55,389 bases of DNA from Clostridiales bacterium (GTDB lineage: Bacteria; Bacillota; Sulfobacillia; RBS10-35). Each line of letters starts with the position of its first letter. Within the stretch, counting starts at the first letter, position 1. The position numbers were made by a program, and so were the translations under genes. The DNA is taken from contig JAHHQG010000029.1 in the NCBI GenBank assembly GCA_018729555.1, positions 1 to 55,389 of the forward strand, in the 5' to 3' direction. Shown piece after piece: positions 28,175-36,770 of the stretch. Below the pieces are notes generated by a model. It ran no database searches, was not told the origin of the DNA, and saw only the letters and a program-made list of their open reading frames with translations.

Positions 28175-28785
28175 TCTATCAGGTACGAGGGATCCTCAGG
28201 GAAAAGGTGCCGGGGACCAAAGAGCGGGAGCCCGGCCTGGCGGTGGTGGAGGTGGGGGGCCTGGGGCTGGGTCTCTGGGTCTCCACGCCCACCTTTGCGG
28301 CCCTTCCCCCCGTGGGGGAGGAAGTCTTCCTTTGGACCCATCTGGAAGTGCGGGAGGACGAATGGGTCCTGGTGGGCTTTTCCTCCCGGGAGGAAAAGGC
28401 CATGTACCGGGTCCTCCGGGGGATCGGGGGGATCGGGTACCGCCTGGCCCTCTCCCTCTTGGGTCTGGGGGTGGGGGAGCTCCAAGAGGCGGCCCGGACG
28501 GGCTCTCTTTCGCTTCTCGAAAAGGTGCCGGGGATCGGGCGAAAGACGGCCCAGCGGGTGCTGTGGGAGCTTCAGCAAAAGACCCTTCCCGGGTCTCCCG
28601 TCTTTTCAACGGGCGGCGAGGGCGAAGGTCCTCTCCCCGATGCCCTGGCCGCCCTCCTGGCCCTGGGCTATACTGCCAGTGAAGCGGGGAGGGCCCTCGA
28701 GGTGGTGCGGCAGCGGGGCGGGGCAGGGGAGAGCCCTGAGGCATGGGTGAAAGAGGCCCTGCGGGTGTTGGGGGGGAGCCGATGA
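28171..28785 (+). CDS. ruvA: Holliday junction helicase subunit RuvA
   Basis: A 204-residue protein with an OB-fold N-terminus, two helix-hairpin-helix units ([10 protein letters not shown] and [11 protein letters not shown]) and a C-terminal RuvB-binding domain [15 protein letters not shown] 28171 overlaps ruvC. The stop overlaps ruvB in ATGA, giving a tight ruvCAB unit. The N-terminal OB loop is slightly longer than usual ([11 protein letters not shown]). Confidence 0.95.
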   Translation: MIYQVRGILREKVPGTKEREPGLAVVEVGGLGLGLWVSTPTFAALPPVGEEVFLWTHLEVREDEWVLVGFSSREEKAMYRVLRGIGGIGYRLALSLLGLGVGELQEAARTGSLSLLEKVPGIGRKTAQRVLWELQQKTLPGSPVFSTGGEGEGPLPDALAALLALGYTASEAGRALEVVRQRGGAGESPEAWVKEALRVLGGSR

Positions 28786-29828
28786 AAAGGGACCATGGCC
28801 GATTCGTGGCGCCGGCCCTTTTGCCGGGGGAAGAGGAGGGGGAGCGCAGCCTCCGCCCTCGCCGGCTGGCGGAGTTTCCCGGCCAGACCAAGGTGAAGGA
28901 ACAGCTGGCCATCTTCCTTGAGGCGGCCCGCAGCCGGGGGGAGCCGGTGGACCATATCCTCTTCTACGGCCCTCCTGGCCTGGGGAAGACCACCCTGGCC
29001 CACATCGTGGCGGCGGAGATGGGGGTCCAGATCCGGATGACCAGCGGCCCCGCCATCGAGCGGGCGGGGGACCTGGCGGCCATCCTAACCAGCCTCAAGG
29101 AAGGGGACATCCTCTTCATCGATGAAATCCACCGGCTCCACCCGGCGGTGACGGAAGTCCTCTACCCCGCCATGGAGGATTTCGCCTTGGATATCGTCAT
29201 CGGTCGGGGGCCGGGGGCGAGAACCCTGCGCCTGGATCTCCCGCCCTTCACCCTCATCGGAGCCACCACCCGGCCGGGCAGCTTGGGGGGGCCGTTAAGA
29301 GATCGCTTTGGGGTGGTGCTCCACCTCTCTTTCTATGAACCGGAAGAGCTGGAGGCCATCCTCATGCGGTCGGCCCGGGTTCTGGGGATCGACCTTACGG
29401 CGGAGGCGGCGGCGGAAGTGGCCCGCCGGTCCAGGGGAACCCCCCGGGTGGCCAACCGGCTTCTGCGGCGGCTGCGGGATTTTGCCCAGGTGAAAGGGGC
29501 GCCCACCATCCACCTGGATCTGGCGCGGGAAGCCCTCGATTTCCTGGGCGTCGATCACCTGGGGCTGGATCCTGTGGATCGCCGCCTCATGGAGACCATC
29601 GCCCGCCATTACGGGGGCGGACCCGTGGGCCTGGAGGCGGTGGCGGCCGCCATCGGGGAAGAGGCCTCCACCCTGGAAGATGTGTACGAGCCTTACCTTT
29701 TGCAAAAAGGCCTCTTGCGGCGGACGGCCCGGGGAAGGGTCCTCTCCCCCGAGGGCTTTCGCCACCTGGGATTGGAAGTGCCTCCGGGCCAGCTGAATTT
29801 CTTTGGGGAGGAGGAGGCATCTGGATAG
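28782..29828 (+). CDS. ruvB: Holliday junction helicase ATPase RuvB
   Basis: AAA+ motor of 348 residues: Walker A G-P-P-G-L-G-K-T (64-71), Walker [11 protein letters not shown], sensor 1 G-A-T-T-R-P-G, arginine finger region P-L-R-D-R-F-G, and a C-terminal winged helix with [15 protein letters not shown] 28782 (ATGA with ruvA) after GGGGGGGAG; the longer upstream frame is not needed. Confidence 0.97.
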   Translation: MKRDHGRFVAPALLPGEEEGERSLRPRRLAEFPGQTKVKEQLAIFLEAARSRGEPVDHILFYGPPGLGKTTLAHIVAAEMGVQIRMTSGPAIERAGDLAAILTSLKEGDILFIDEIHRLHPAVTEVLYPAMEDFALDIVIGRGPGARTLRLDLPPFTLIGATTRPGSLGGPLRDRFGVVLHLSFYEPEELEAILMRSARVLGIDLTAEAAAEVARRSRGTPRVANRLLRRLRDFAQVKGAPTIHLDLAREALDFLGVDHLGLDPVDRRLMETIARHYGGGPVGLEAVAAAIGEEASTLEDVYEPYLLQKGLLRRTARGRVLSPEGFRHLGLEVPPGQLNFFGEEEASG

Positions 29829-30039
29829 CCTGGCGCGGCTTCTTTTTCTCTCCGGTCTTCTCCTCATCGGAGCGGCCCTTTTGGTCTGGCTGTTTCAGCG
29901 GGTGCCGGGCCTGGGGCATCTCCCTGGGGATATCCTCATCCGCCGGGGGAACGTTACCGTCTACATCCCCCTCGCCACCAGCCTCCTTTTGAGCCTAATC
30001 CTGACGATTTTCCTCAACCTCTGGTTTTTCCGGCGCTAG
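29821..30039 (+). CDS. DUF2905 small membrane protein (probable CTG start)
   Basis: A 72-residue protein with two membrane helices around the conserved core [24 protein letters not shown], the DUF2905 signature, commonly found next to ruv genes. The family N-terminus (M-x-x-L-x-x-L-L) aligns with L-D-S-L-A-R-L-L, whose first codon is CTG 29821, just after GGGGAGGAGGAGG; no ATG/GTG is available there, and the only other candidate is TTG 29803 inside the RBS. Overlaps ruvB by 8 bp. Function unknown. Confidence 0.8.
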   Translation: MDSLARLLFLSGLLLIGAALLVWLFQRVPGLGHLPGDILIRRGNVTVYIPLATSLLLSLILTIFLNLWFFRR

Positions 30040-30041
30040 GC

Positions 30042-30069
30042 ACCCCAGAAAATCATGGGGGCGTTCGAA
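30042..30069 (+). promoter_or_regulatory. Candidate SigI-type autoregulatory promoter
   Basis: ACCCC (30042-30046) and CGAA (30066-30069) resemble the ACCCC/CGAA elements of sigma-I promoters and lie 22 bp before the preferred sigI start. Because it would include the alternative ATG at 30055, it also favours the later start. Confidence 0.4.
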
Positions 30070-30090
30070 GAGACTGGGCGAGAGGGGCCC

Positions 30091-30825
30091 ATGGACCAGC
30101 TTCTCGAACGGGCGAAGGCGGGGGACCGGGAGGCGCGCATCGCCTTTTTGGAGGCGTGGGTACCCTTTGCCCTGAAGGTGGCGGCCAAGGCCGCCGGCCG
30201 CTACGTGAGCCCCGGCCACCACGAGGAGGCGTCGGTGGCCCTGGAAGCCCTGGATGAGGCCATCGATGCCTACGACGGCTCCCGGGGCGCCAGCTTCTCC
30301 ACCTTTGCGGGGACCGTCATCCGCCGGAGGCTCTACGACCACTGGCGGAAGACGGGGCGCCAGGCGGAGATCCCCTGGTCGTCCCTGGGGGTGGAAAGCG
30401 AAGAGGGGGAGATCTTTTGGCCCCACGAGGAAAGAGAAGCCTGGGTCCGCTTCCAAGACGGCGAAGAAGCCCTATGGCGGCGGGAGGAGATGGAACGGTA
30501 TGAGAAGGCCTTGGCCCGGTGGGGGATCACCTTTGAAGAGCTGGTCCGGCTCACCCCCCGCCACGAGGATGCCCGGAAGCGGGCCCTCAAGGCGGCGCGG
30601 CTCTTGGCGGCCCACGAAGGGTGGAGCCGGTATGCCCGGCGGACGGGGCGCCTCCCGGTGAAGGAGATGGCCCGGGACCCCCGGGTGGGCCTCAGCGCCA
30701 AGACCCTGGAGCGGCAGCGCAAATACATCCTGGCGGCGGCGGTGATCCTCTGGGAAGGTCTGGAGTCCTTGGCCGGATACCTCTCATGGGAGGAGACGGA
30801 AGGATGGAGCGAGGGCGGGTCCTAA
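30091..30825 (+). CDS. sigI: RNA polymerase sigma factor SigI-like
   Basis: A 244-residue sigma factor of the SigI type. Region 2-like: F-L-E-A-W-V-P-F-A-L-K-V, Y-V-S-P-G-H-H-E-E-A-S-V-A-L-E-A-L-D-E-A-I-D-A-Y-D and F-S-T-F-A-G-T-V-I-R-R-R-L-Y-D-H-W-R-K; the SigI C-domain: W-G-I-T-F-E-E-L-V-R-L-T-P-R-H-E-D-A-R and L-P-V-K-E-M-A, K-T-L-E-R-Q-R-K-Y-I-L-A. In Bacillus SigI responds to heat and cell-wall stress and drives mreBH and lytE; in Clostridium it controls cellulosomes. Start ATG 30091 behind GAGAGGGG. Overlaps rsgI by 22 bp. Confidence 0.88.
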   Translation: MDQLLERAKAGDREARIAFLEAWVPFALKVAAKAAGRYVSPGHHEEASVALEALDEAIDAYDGSRGASFSTFAGTVIRRRLYDHWRKTGRQAEIPWSSLGVESEEGEIFWPHEEREAWVRFQDGEEALWRREEMERYEKALARWGITFEELVRLTPRHEDARKRALKAARLLAAHEGWSRYARRTGRLPVKEMARDPRVGLSAKTLERQRKYILAAAVILWEGLESLAGYLSWEETEGWSEGGS

Positions 30826-31661
30826 AGGCGGTGGAGGGAGGCTACCTGGTTCTCACCCCCGATGGACGCTTCTTGAAGGTGACGGGGCGGGGGAGGTCTT
30901 TCCTTCCGGGAGAGGATGTGGTCTTCCGGCCCGAGGATGTGGTCCAGCCCCGGCCCCGCCGGAGCTGGAAGGCGCTGGCGGCAGCGGCCGCCATCTTGCT
31001 GGCCCTGGGCGGCATCGGGTTCTTCGGGACGTCGCCCCGGGTGTATGCCCACATGACGGTGGAAGCCGATGGCCTCAGCGTGACCCTGGCCTTGGATCGG
31101 GCGGGGAATGTGGTGGGGGTGGAGGGCCTTTCCCCTGAGGAGGCCCAGGCCCTCTACCGGGTGGATGTCCGCCAAGCTCTGGAAGAGCTTCGCCAGAAGG
31201 TGGGCTCAGGGCCCTTGCTCATCACCTTTTGGCAGGATCAGCTAAAGGAGCCGCCGGCCGTCCTCCCCGAGGAGGATGACGTGGTGGTGGTGACACCTCA
31301 AAAGGACTGGGAGGCGGAGGAGGAAAAGGCCCGGAAGTCGGGCCTCAATCCGGGTCAGGTCGTCATCTTGGAGAAAGCGAAAGAAAAGGGCGTCCAACTG
31401 GACGAAACCGAGGTGAAAGAAAAGGGCGTCGTAAGGGCCCTTAAGGAGAAGGGGCTCAACCCGAGCGATCTCTTTAAGGAGCCGAAGGCGGAAAAGATGG
31501 ATCGAGAGGAAATCCAGAAGGAAAAGGAAAAGGCCAAGGGCGCGGAGGAAAAGACGGAGAGAAGCGACGAGAAAGGGAAGGCGAAAGAGAAAGAAAAGGA
31601 ACCCAAGAAACCGCCCAAGGGGGAAAAGGGAGGGAAGGCCTCAGAGGACGATGGCGACTGA
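30804..31661 (+). CDS. rsgI: RsgI-type anti-sigma factor with charged C-terminal tail
   Basis: A 285-residue protein: RsgI N-terminal anti-sigma domain (1-48, G-R-V-L-K-A-V-E-G-G-Y-L-V-L-T-P-D-G-R-F), one membrane helix (about 56-75), a juxtamembrane beta domain (78-150, V-Y-A-H-M-T-V-E-A-D-G-L-S-V-T-L) and a Lys/Glu-rich low-complexity tail (215-285). It should hold SigI inactive at the membrane. The usual D-x-N-P-S motif of the juxtamembrane domain is not present. The output domain is not a glycan-binding module, unlike clostridial RsgI. ATG 30804 follows GGAGGAGACGGAAGG. Confidence 0.85.
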   Translation: MERGRVLKAVEGGYLVLTPDGRFLKVTGRGRSFLPGEDVVFRPEDVVQPRPRRSWKALAAAAAILLALGGIGFFGTSPRVYAHMTVEADGLSVTLALDRAGNVVGVEGLSPEEAQALYRVDVRQALEELRQKVGSGPLLITFWQDQLKEPPAVLPEEDDVVVVTPQKDWEAEEEKARKSGLNPGQVVILEKAKEKGVQLDETEVKEKGVVRALKEKGLNPSDLFKEPKAEKMDREEIQKEKEKAKGAEEKTERSDEKGKAKEKEKEPKKPPKGEKGGKASEDDGD

Positions 31662-31718
31662 TGATTTCCTTCCGGCGGCGACCTTTTGTTAGGATAAGGG
31701 GCCGGAAGGACGAAGGGT

Positions 31719-32723
31719 TTGAGCCTCGAGGAATACGACTACGAGCTTCCCTCCCATCTCATCGCCCAGGAACCCCTTCCCGAAAGGGACCATTCCCGGC
31801 TGATGGTGGTGGACCGGGCCCGGGACGAGGTGATCCACGCCCATTTTTACGATCTCCCCCGCTTCCTTGAGGCGGGGGATCTTTTGGTGGCCAACGATAC
31901 CCGGGTGCGGCCGGCCCGCTGGCGGCTTCGCCGGAAGACGGGCGGGGAAGTGGAGGTCCTCCTCCTCCACCCCGAGGCCGAGGGCTGGCTGGTCCTCTTG
32001 AAGCCCTACCGGAGGGTTCGGGAGGGGGAGGTTTTGGTGGGGCCGCGGGAAAGCCGGGTGAGGGTCCGGGCGAAGCGAGGGGAGGGCCTGGCCCTTCTTT
32101 CCCTGGAGAAAGATGAAGAGGAGCTCTGGAGGGCGGGGGAGATCCCCCTTCCGCCCTACATCCGAAAACCCCTTCAGGACCCGGAGCGCTACCAGACCAT
32201 CTATGCCCGGGAAGAGGGGTCGGCGGCGGCCCCGACGGCCGGCCTCCACTTCACCGAAAGGACCTTCCGGGACCTGGCCGAAAAGGGCGTGCAGGTGGCT
32301 TGGGTCACCCTCCACGTGGGGCTGGGCACCTTTCGACCCCTTCGGGAAGCGGATGTGGCCCGGGGGACCCTTCACAGCGAGTGGTACCGGGTTCCGGAGG
32401 AGACGGTGGCCATGGTGAAGGAGGCCCGGGCTCGGGGGAAGCGGGTGGTGGCCGTGGGCACCACCGCCTGCCGGGCGTTGGAGGCGGCCGCAAAGGGGGG
32501 TGAGCTCCGAGCCCGGGAAGGTTGGACGGACCTTTTCATCCAGCCGGGTTACACCTTTCGGGTCGTCTCCAGCCTCATCACCAATTTCCACCTCCCCCGC
32601 TCCAGCCTCCTTTACCTGGTGGCGGCCTTTTTGGGGCGGGAGAAGCTTCTCCAGCTCTACCGCCTGGCCATCGAAAGGGAATACCGTTTCTATAGCTTTG
32701 GCGATGCCATGCTGATCCTTTAG
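31719..32723 (+). CDS. queA: S-adenosylmethionine:tRNA ribosyltransferase-isomerase
   Basis: A 334-residue enzyme of queuosine synthesis, transferring the ribosyl moiety of SAM to preQ1 in tRNA. Y-D-Y-E-L-P-S-H-L-I-A-Q-E-P at the N-terminus, N-D-T-R-V, Y-Q-T-I-Y-A-R-E-E-G-S-A-A-A-P-T-A-G-L-H-F-T, L-H-V-G-L-G-T-F-R-P and T-N-F-H-L-P-R-S are classic. TTG 31719 follows GGAAGGACGAAGGG. Followed by tgt after 10 bp; both act on the same tRNAs. Confidence 0.96.
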   Translation: MSLEEYDYELPSHLIAQEPLPERDHSRLMVVDRARDEVIHAHFYDLPRFLEAGDLLVANDTRVRPARWRLRRKTGGEVEVLLLHPEAEGWLVLLKPYRRVREGEVLVGPRESRVRVRAKRGEGLALLSLEKDEEELWRAGEIPLPPYIRKPLQDPERYQTIYAREEGSAAAPTAGLHFTERTFRDLAEKGVQVAWVTLHVGLGTFRPLREADVARGTLHSEWYRVPEETVAMVKEARARGKRVVAVGTTACRALEAAAKGGELRAREGWTDLFIQPGYTFRVVSSLITNFHLPRSSLLYLVAAFLGREKLLQLYRLAIEREYRFYSFGDAMLIL

Positions 32724-32733
32724 GAGGGATGGT

Positions 32734-33855
32734 TTGGCCATTTCCTTTGTGGTGGAAAAGGAGGTCCCGGGGAGCCTGGCCCGGGCGGGGCGCCTCATCA
32801 CGCCCCACGGGGAGGTGAAGACCCCTGCCTTCATGCCGGTGGGCACCCAGGGGACGGTGAAAGGCCTGAGGCCCGAAGAAGTCCGGGAGGCGGGAGCCCA
32901 GATGATCCTCGCCAATGCCTACCACCTCTATCTTCGCCCTGGGAGCCATCGGGTGAAGGCTCTGGGGGGCCTCCACCGGTTCATGCACTGGGAGCATCCC
33001 ATCCTCACCGATTCGGGAGGCTTTCAGCTCTTTTCCCTGGCCGCCACCATGTCCATCGGCGATGAGGGGGTGGCCTTTCGCTCCCATGTGGACGGCTCTG
33101 CCCATTTCTGGCGGCCGGAAGATTCCATCGCCGTGCAGGAGGAGCTGGGAGCCGACATCATCATGGCCTTCGACCAGCCGGTGGGCCTGCCGGCGCCCCG
33201 GGAACGGGTGGAAGAGGCCTTGCGGCGGACCCTCCTTTGGGCCAGGCGATCCCTGGCTGCCAAGACCCGGGCGGATCAGGCCCTTTTCGGCATCGTCCAA
33301 GGAGGCCTGGAAGAAGATCTGCGGCGCCAGGCGGCAAGGGAGCTCCGGTCCCTCCCCTTTGACGGGTACGCGGTGGGAGGCCTCAGCGTGGGGGAGCCCG
33401 AAGACGACATGTACCGGGCCCTTGAGTGGACGGTGCCGGAGCTTCCCGTCGATAAACCCCGCTACCTTATGGGGGTGGGGCTTCCCCGGAACCTGGTGGA
33501 GGGGGTGGCCCGGGGCATCGATCTCTTCGACTGCGTCCTCCCGACGCGGATGGGGCGGACGGGGACGGCCCTTGTGCCGGGCGGGCGGTTGAACCTTCGC
33601 AATGCCGCCTACGCCGAAGATCCCCGGCCCATCCAGGAGGGATGCGATTGCTACACCTGCCGGTATTATTCCCGCGGTTACCTGCGGCACCTGGTCCTGG
33701 CCAAGGAGTTGCTGGGCCTGAGCCTGGTGTCCCTCCATAACGTCCGCTTTCTGGTGCGCCTCATGGAATCCATGCGGGAAGCCATCCTCAAGGGGGAGTT
33801 TGCCGCCTTTGTGGAGAAGTTTCGTCAGGAAGAAGGGCGGGAGGTGGAAGCATGA
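32734..33855 (+). CDS. tgt: tRNA-guanine transglycosylase
   Basis: A 373-residue bacterial TGT that exchanges G34 for preQ1. Catalytic and binding motifs: D-S-G-G-F-Q, V-Q-G-G, G-Y-A-V-G-G-L-S-V-G-E, D-C-V-L-P-T-R and the zinc site C-D-C-Y-T-C-R-Y-Y-S-R-G-Y-L-R-H-L. TTG 32734 follows AGGAGGG. The stop overlaps the start of the mutase-like gene (ATGA). No queuosine precursor genes are in the window. Confidence 0.97.
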   Translation: MAISFVVEKEVPGSLARAGRLITPHGEVKTPAFMPVGTQGTVKGLRPEEVREAGAQMILANAYHLYLRPGSHRVKALGGLHRFMHWEHPILTDSGGFQLFSLAATMSIGDEGVAFRSHVDGSAHFWRPEDSIAVQEELGADIIMAFDQPVGLPAPRERVEEALRRTLLWARRSLAAKTRADQALFGIVQGGLEEDLRRQAARELRSLPFDGYAVGGLSVGEPEDDMYRALEWTVPELPVDKPRYLMGVGLPRNLVEGVARGIDLFDCVLPTRMGRTGTALVPGGRLNLRNAAYAEDPRPIQEGCDCYTCRYYSRGYLRHLVLAKELLGLSLVSLHNVRFLVRLMESMREAILKGEFAAFVEKFRQEEGREVEA

Positions 33856-35222
33856 CGGAAGGCGACACCACCCGGGGGGGTATTCCCCTGGAGCCGGTGT
33901 ACCGGCCCTCCGGGGAGGCGGAGCCCTCGCCCTTTCGGCGGGGACCCCGGGAAAGCCTCCGGTGGGAAGAAGCCTTGGTGATCCCGGCAGGCACCCCTGA
34001 AGAAGCCCGCAGATTTTGGCGGGGAACCCTTTGGGAGGCGGCAGGGGCGGTGACGGTGCCGGTGGACCCTTTGAGCTGGGGGGAGGAGGGGAGGCGGCCC
34101 TTCGGGGTCGTCCTGGGGAGCCTCCACGACTGGGAGGAACTTTTTGGGGGGATGGAGGCGGTGGAAAAACCCCTCTATGTGGCGGCCTTCCAGGGAGCTC
34201 CCCTGGTGATGGCCCTCCTTCGGGCTTGGGTGCGGAAAAGGGGCCTAAATCCCCAGCACCTTCAGGGGGCCCTTTTGGGGGACCCCTTCGGCGAGGGAGG
34301 GCCCCTTCCCCCGGCCCTAAGCCTGGAGATCTTCCTCGAAGCCGCGGAGGAGGCCGAAGCCTGGAGCTCCTTCGCCTTCCTCTCGGTGACCCCCCTTCCC
34401 TGGCGCTGGAAGGGGGCGACGGCCGCTTTTGAAGGAGCGGTAGCCCTCCGGGGCCTGCGCAGGTGGAAGGCGGCGCTAAAGGCCCGGGGCCTTCCGGCGG
34501 AAGAGCTCCTTCGGAAGGCGCCCCTTCTTTTGGGGCTGGGGATGGATTTCTTCGAAGAAGTGGCTCGCCTCCGGGCCCTCCGGTCCCTCTGGGCGCGGGA
34601 AATGGAGGGCATCTTTCCGTTGAGCCATGGGTGGGTCCTTTTGCCGGAAGGGGAACCCCACGAACCGGAAAATGACGCCATCCGGGCAGCCCTGGGGATC
34701 CTGGCAGGGGTCTTGGGCGGCGTGAAGGTGATCCACAGCCGGCCCGGGGAAGGGACGTGGGGGTTTCCGCCCTCGGTGGCCCACCGGATGCCCCTCATGA
34801 TGCAAAAGATCCTCAAGGAAGAGACGGGCGTCACCCGGACGGCCGATCCCCTGGGAGGCTCCTGGTTCCTGGAGACCCTCACGGGCCAGCTGGAAGAGGC
34901 CATGGCGGCCCTGGCGGAGGACGAGGGAATTGGGGAGGGCGATTTCCCGAAGGAGGCGACCCGCCCCCTGGTGGGCCGCGATCTTTTCGGCCGCGGGGGA
35001 GAAGGGGACGAAAGCCCGGAAGGCCGCCGGTACCTTTCCCGGCCCCTTCCGCCCCGCCGGGAGGAAGCCCGGGTGAGGGAAGCCCTGGATGGGGTGCGGG
35101 AGGCGGCCCGGAAGGGCGAAGGGATCCTTCAAGCCCTGGAGGAAGGGGCCCTTGGCGGTGCCACCCTGGAAGAGATGGCCAAGGCCCTCCGGGAAGGCTG
35201 GCGGAAGAGGGAGGACCGGTAA
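33852..35222 (+). CDS. Divergent methylmalonyl-CoA mutase-like protein (B12-domain-less)
   Basis: A 456-residue homologue of the mutase TIM-barrel part. Recognisable: G-T-P-E-E-A-R-R-F near residue 48, M-D-F-F-E-E-V-A-R-L-R-A-L-R-S-L-W-A-R, A-A-L-G-I-L-A-G-V-L-G-G, and E-E-T-G-V-T-R-T-A-D-P-L-G-G-S-W-F-L-E-T-L-T. The S-I-S-G-Y-H segment that carries the active-site His is not seen, the substrate-binding T-I-N region is altered, and there is no C-terminal D-x-H-x-x-G cobalamin domain. It most resembles the non-catalytic small subunit (MutA-like) of heterodimeric mutases. Coupled to tgt by ATGA and followed by carboxylase genes, so a propionyl/methylmalonyl-CoA role is inferred; a catalytic large subunit must lie elsewhere if so. 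Confidence 0.75.
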   Translation: MTEGDTTRGGIPLEPVYRPSGEAEPSPFRRGPRESLRWEEALVIPAGTPEEARRFWRGTLWEAAGAVTVPVDPLSWGEEGRRPFGVVLGSLHDWEELFGGMEAVEKPLYVAAFQGAPLVMALLRAWVRKRGLNPQHLQGALLGDPFGEGGPLPPALSLEIFLEAAEEAEAWSSFAFLSVTPLPWRWKGATAAFEGAVALRGLRRWKAALKARGLPAEELLRKAPLLLGLGMDFFEEVARLRALRSLWAREMEGIFPLSHGWVLLPEGEPHEPENDAIRAALGILAGVLGGVKVIHSRPGEGTWGFPPSVAHRMPLMMQKILKEETGVTRTADPLGGSWFLETLTGQLEEAMAALAEDEGIGEGDFPKEATRPLVGRDLFGRGGEGDESPEGRRYLSRPLPPRREEARVREALDGVREAARKGEGILQALEEGALGGATLEEMAKALREGWRKREDR

Positions 35223-35225
35223 CCG

Positions 35226-36764
35226 GTGAACAAGTGGGAGCTATTTCTTGAGAAGACGGCCCGGGCTGCCGCCGGAGGCGGGGAAGAGGCTATCCGGCGG
35301 CAGCGGGAAAAGGGAAAGCTGACGGCCCGGGAGCGGCTGGAGCTCCTCTTCGATCCCGGGAGTTTTCGCGAGCTGGATGCGTTGGTGGAGCACCGGGCCA
35401 CCGATTTCGGCATGGCGGGGCGCCAAGCCCCGGGCGATGGGGTGGTGGTGGGCTTCGGCCAGGTGGAAGGGCGCCGGGTCTACGCCTTCTCCCAGGACTT
35501 CACCGTCCTCGGAGGCACCTTAGGGGAGATGCACGCCAAGAAGATCCAGAAGGTGCAAGAGCTGGCTCTCAAGACGGGAAGCCCCTTGGTGGGGATCCAG
35601 GATTCGGGGGGAGCCCGCATCCAGGAAGGGGTCGATGCCCTCCACGGGTTTGCGGGGATCTTTCGCCTCAACACCCTCGCCTCGGGGGTGATCCCCCAGA
35701 TCTCCATGATCCTCGGCCCCTGCGCCGGCGGGGCCGTCTACAGCCCCGCCCTGACGGATTTCATCGTCATGGTGGAGGGCATCGGCCACATGTTCATCAC
35801 GGGGCCCGACGTCATCCGGGCGGTGACGGGGGAAGAGACCAGCTTTGAAGAGCTGGGCGGGGCCCGGACCCACAACCAGAAGAGCGGCGTGGCCCATTTC
35901 TACTGCGCCGATGAGAGGAACGCTTTTCAGCTGGTGCGAAAGCTCCTGGGATACCTTCCCTCCAACAACCTGACTTCCCCGCCGCGCCGGCCCTGGGAAG
36001 GGACGGTCGAGCTCGAGGAAGACCTTCGGCGCCTGGTGCCGGAAGAAGCCCATAAGCCCTACGATGTGCGGGAGATCATCCGGCGGTTTCTCGACGACGG
36101 GGATTTCCTCGAAGTGCAGGCCTACTATGCCCCTAACGCCGTGGTAGGGTTCGGGCGCCTCCTGGGGGAGACGGTGGGGGTGGTGGCCAACCAGCCGCGG
36201 GTCCTGGCGGGTACCTTGGATATCGACGCGTCCGACAAGATCGCCCGCTTCGTCCGCTTTTGCGATGCCTTCTCCATCCCCCTCATCACCCTCGTGGATA
36301 CCCCCGGCTATCTTCCGGGGAGGGATCAGGAGACGGGGGGCATCATCCGGCACGGGGCGAAGGTCCTCTACGCCTATGCCGAAGCCACCGTGCCGAAGAT
36401 CAGCGTCGTCCTCCGCAAAGCCTACGGCGGGGCCTACATCGCCATGTGCTCCAAGGGCCTGGGGGCCGATCTGGCCCTGGCCTGGCCCACGGCGGAGATC
36501 GCCGTCATGGGAGCCGATGGGGCGGCCAACATCATCTTCCGGCAGGCCATCGCCCAGGCCCCCGATCCCCAGAAGGAGCGGGAGAGGCTCATCGCCGAGT
36601 ACCGGGAGAAGCTGTACAATCCCTACGTGGCTGCCAGCCGCGGCTACATCGATGCCGTCATCGATCCGGCGGAAACCCGCCGCTGGCTGGCGGAGGGCCT
36701 CTGGGCCCTTCGGGAGAAGGCGGAAGACCGCCCGGCCAAAAAGCACGGGAATATCCCGCTGTGA
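35226..36764 (+). CDS. Acyl-CoA (propionyl-CoA) carboxylase carboxyltransferase subunit
   Basis: A 512-residue carboxyltransferase of the PccB/MmdA family, which moves CO2 between carboxybiotin and an acyl-CoA. Both crotonase-like halves are present: G-K-L-T-A-R-E-R-L-E-L-L-F-D-P-G-S-F, D-S-G-G-A-R-I-Q-E-G-V, G-P-C-A-G-G-A-V-Y-S-P-A, then D-T-P-G-Y-L-P-G-R-D-Q-E and K-A-Y-G-G-A-Y-I-A-M, P-T-A-E-I-A-V-M-G. GTG 35226 is 3 bp after the mutase-like gene. With the biotin carrier and mutase-like neighbour, propionyl-CoA or methylmalonyl-CoA is the likely substrate. No biotin carboxylase or sodium-pump subunit is adjacent. Confidence 0.92.
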   Translation: MNKWELFLEKTARAAAGGGEEAIRRQREKGKLTARERLELLFDPGSFRELDALVEHRATDFGMAGRQAPGDGVVVGFGQVEGRRVYAFSQDFTVLGGTLGEMHAKKIQKVQELALKTGSPLVGIQDSGGARIQEGVDALHGFAGIFRLNTLASGVIPQISMILGPCAGGAVYSPALTDFIVMVEGIGHMFITGPDVIRAVTGEETSFEELGGARTHNQKSGVAHFYCADERNAFQLVRKLLGYLPSNNLTSPPRRPWEGTVELEEDLRRLVPEEAHKPYDVREIIRRFLDDGDFLEVQAYYAPNAVVGFGRLLGETVGVVANQPRVLAGTLDIDASDKIARFVRFCDAFSIPLITLVDTPGYLPGRDQETGGIIRHGAKVLYAYAEATVPKISVVLRKAYGGAYIAMCSKGLGADLALAWPTAEIAVMGADGAANIIFRQAIAQAPDPQKERERLIAEYREKLYNPYVAASRGYIDAVIDPAETRRWLAEGLWALREKAEDRPAKKHGNIPL

Positions 36765-36770
36765 GGGGCG

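Noticed and set aside
33852-35222. A complete cobalamin-dependent methylmalonyl-CoA mutase
   Set aside because: No D-x-H-x-x-G cobalamin motif or following domain exists in this ORF or in the frames before the carboxyltransferase gene.
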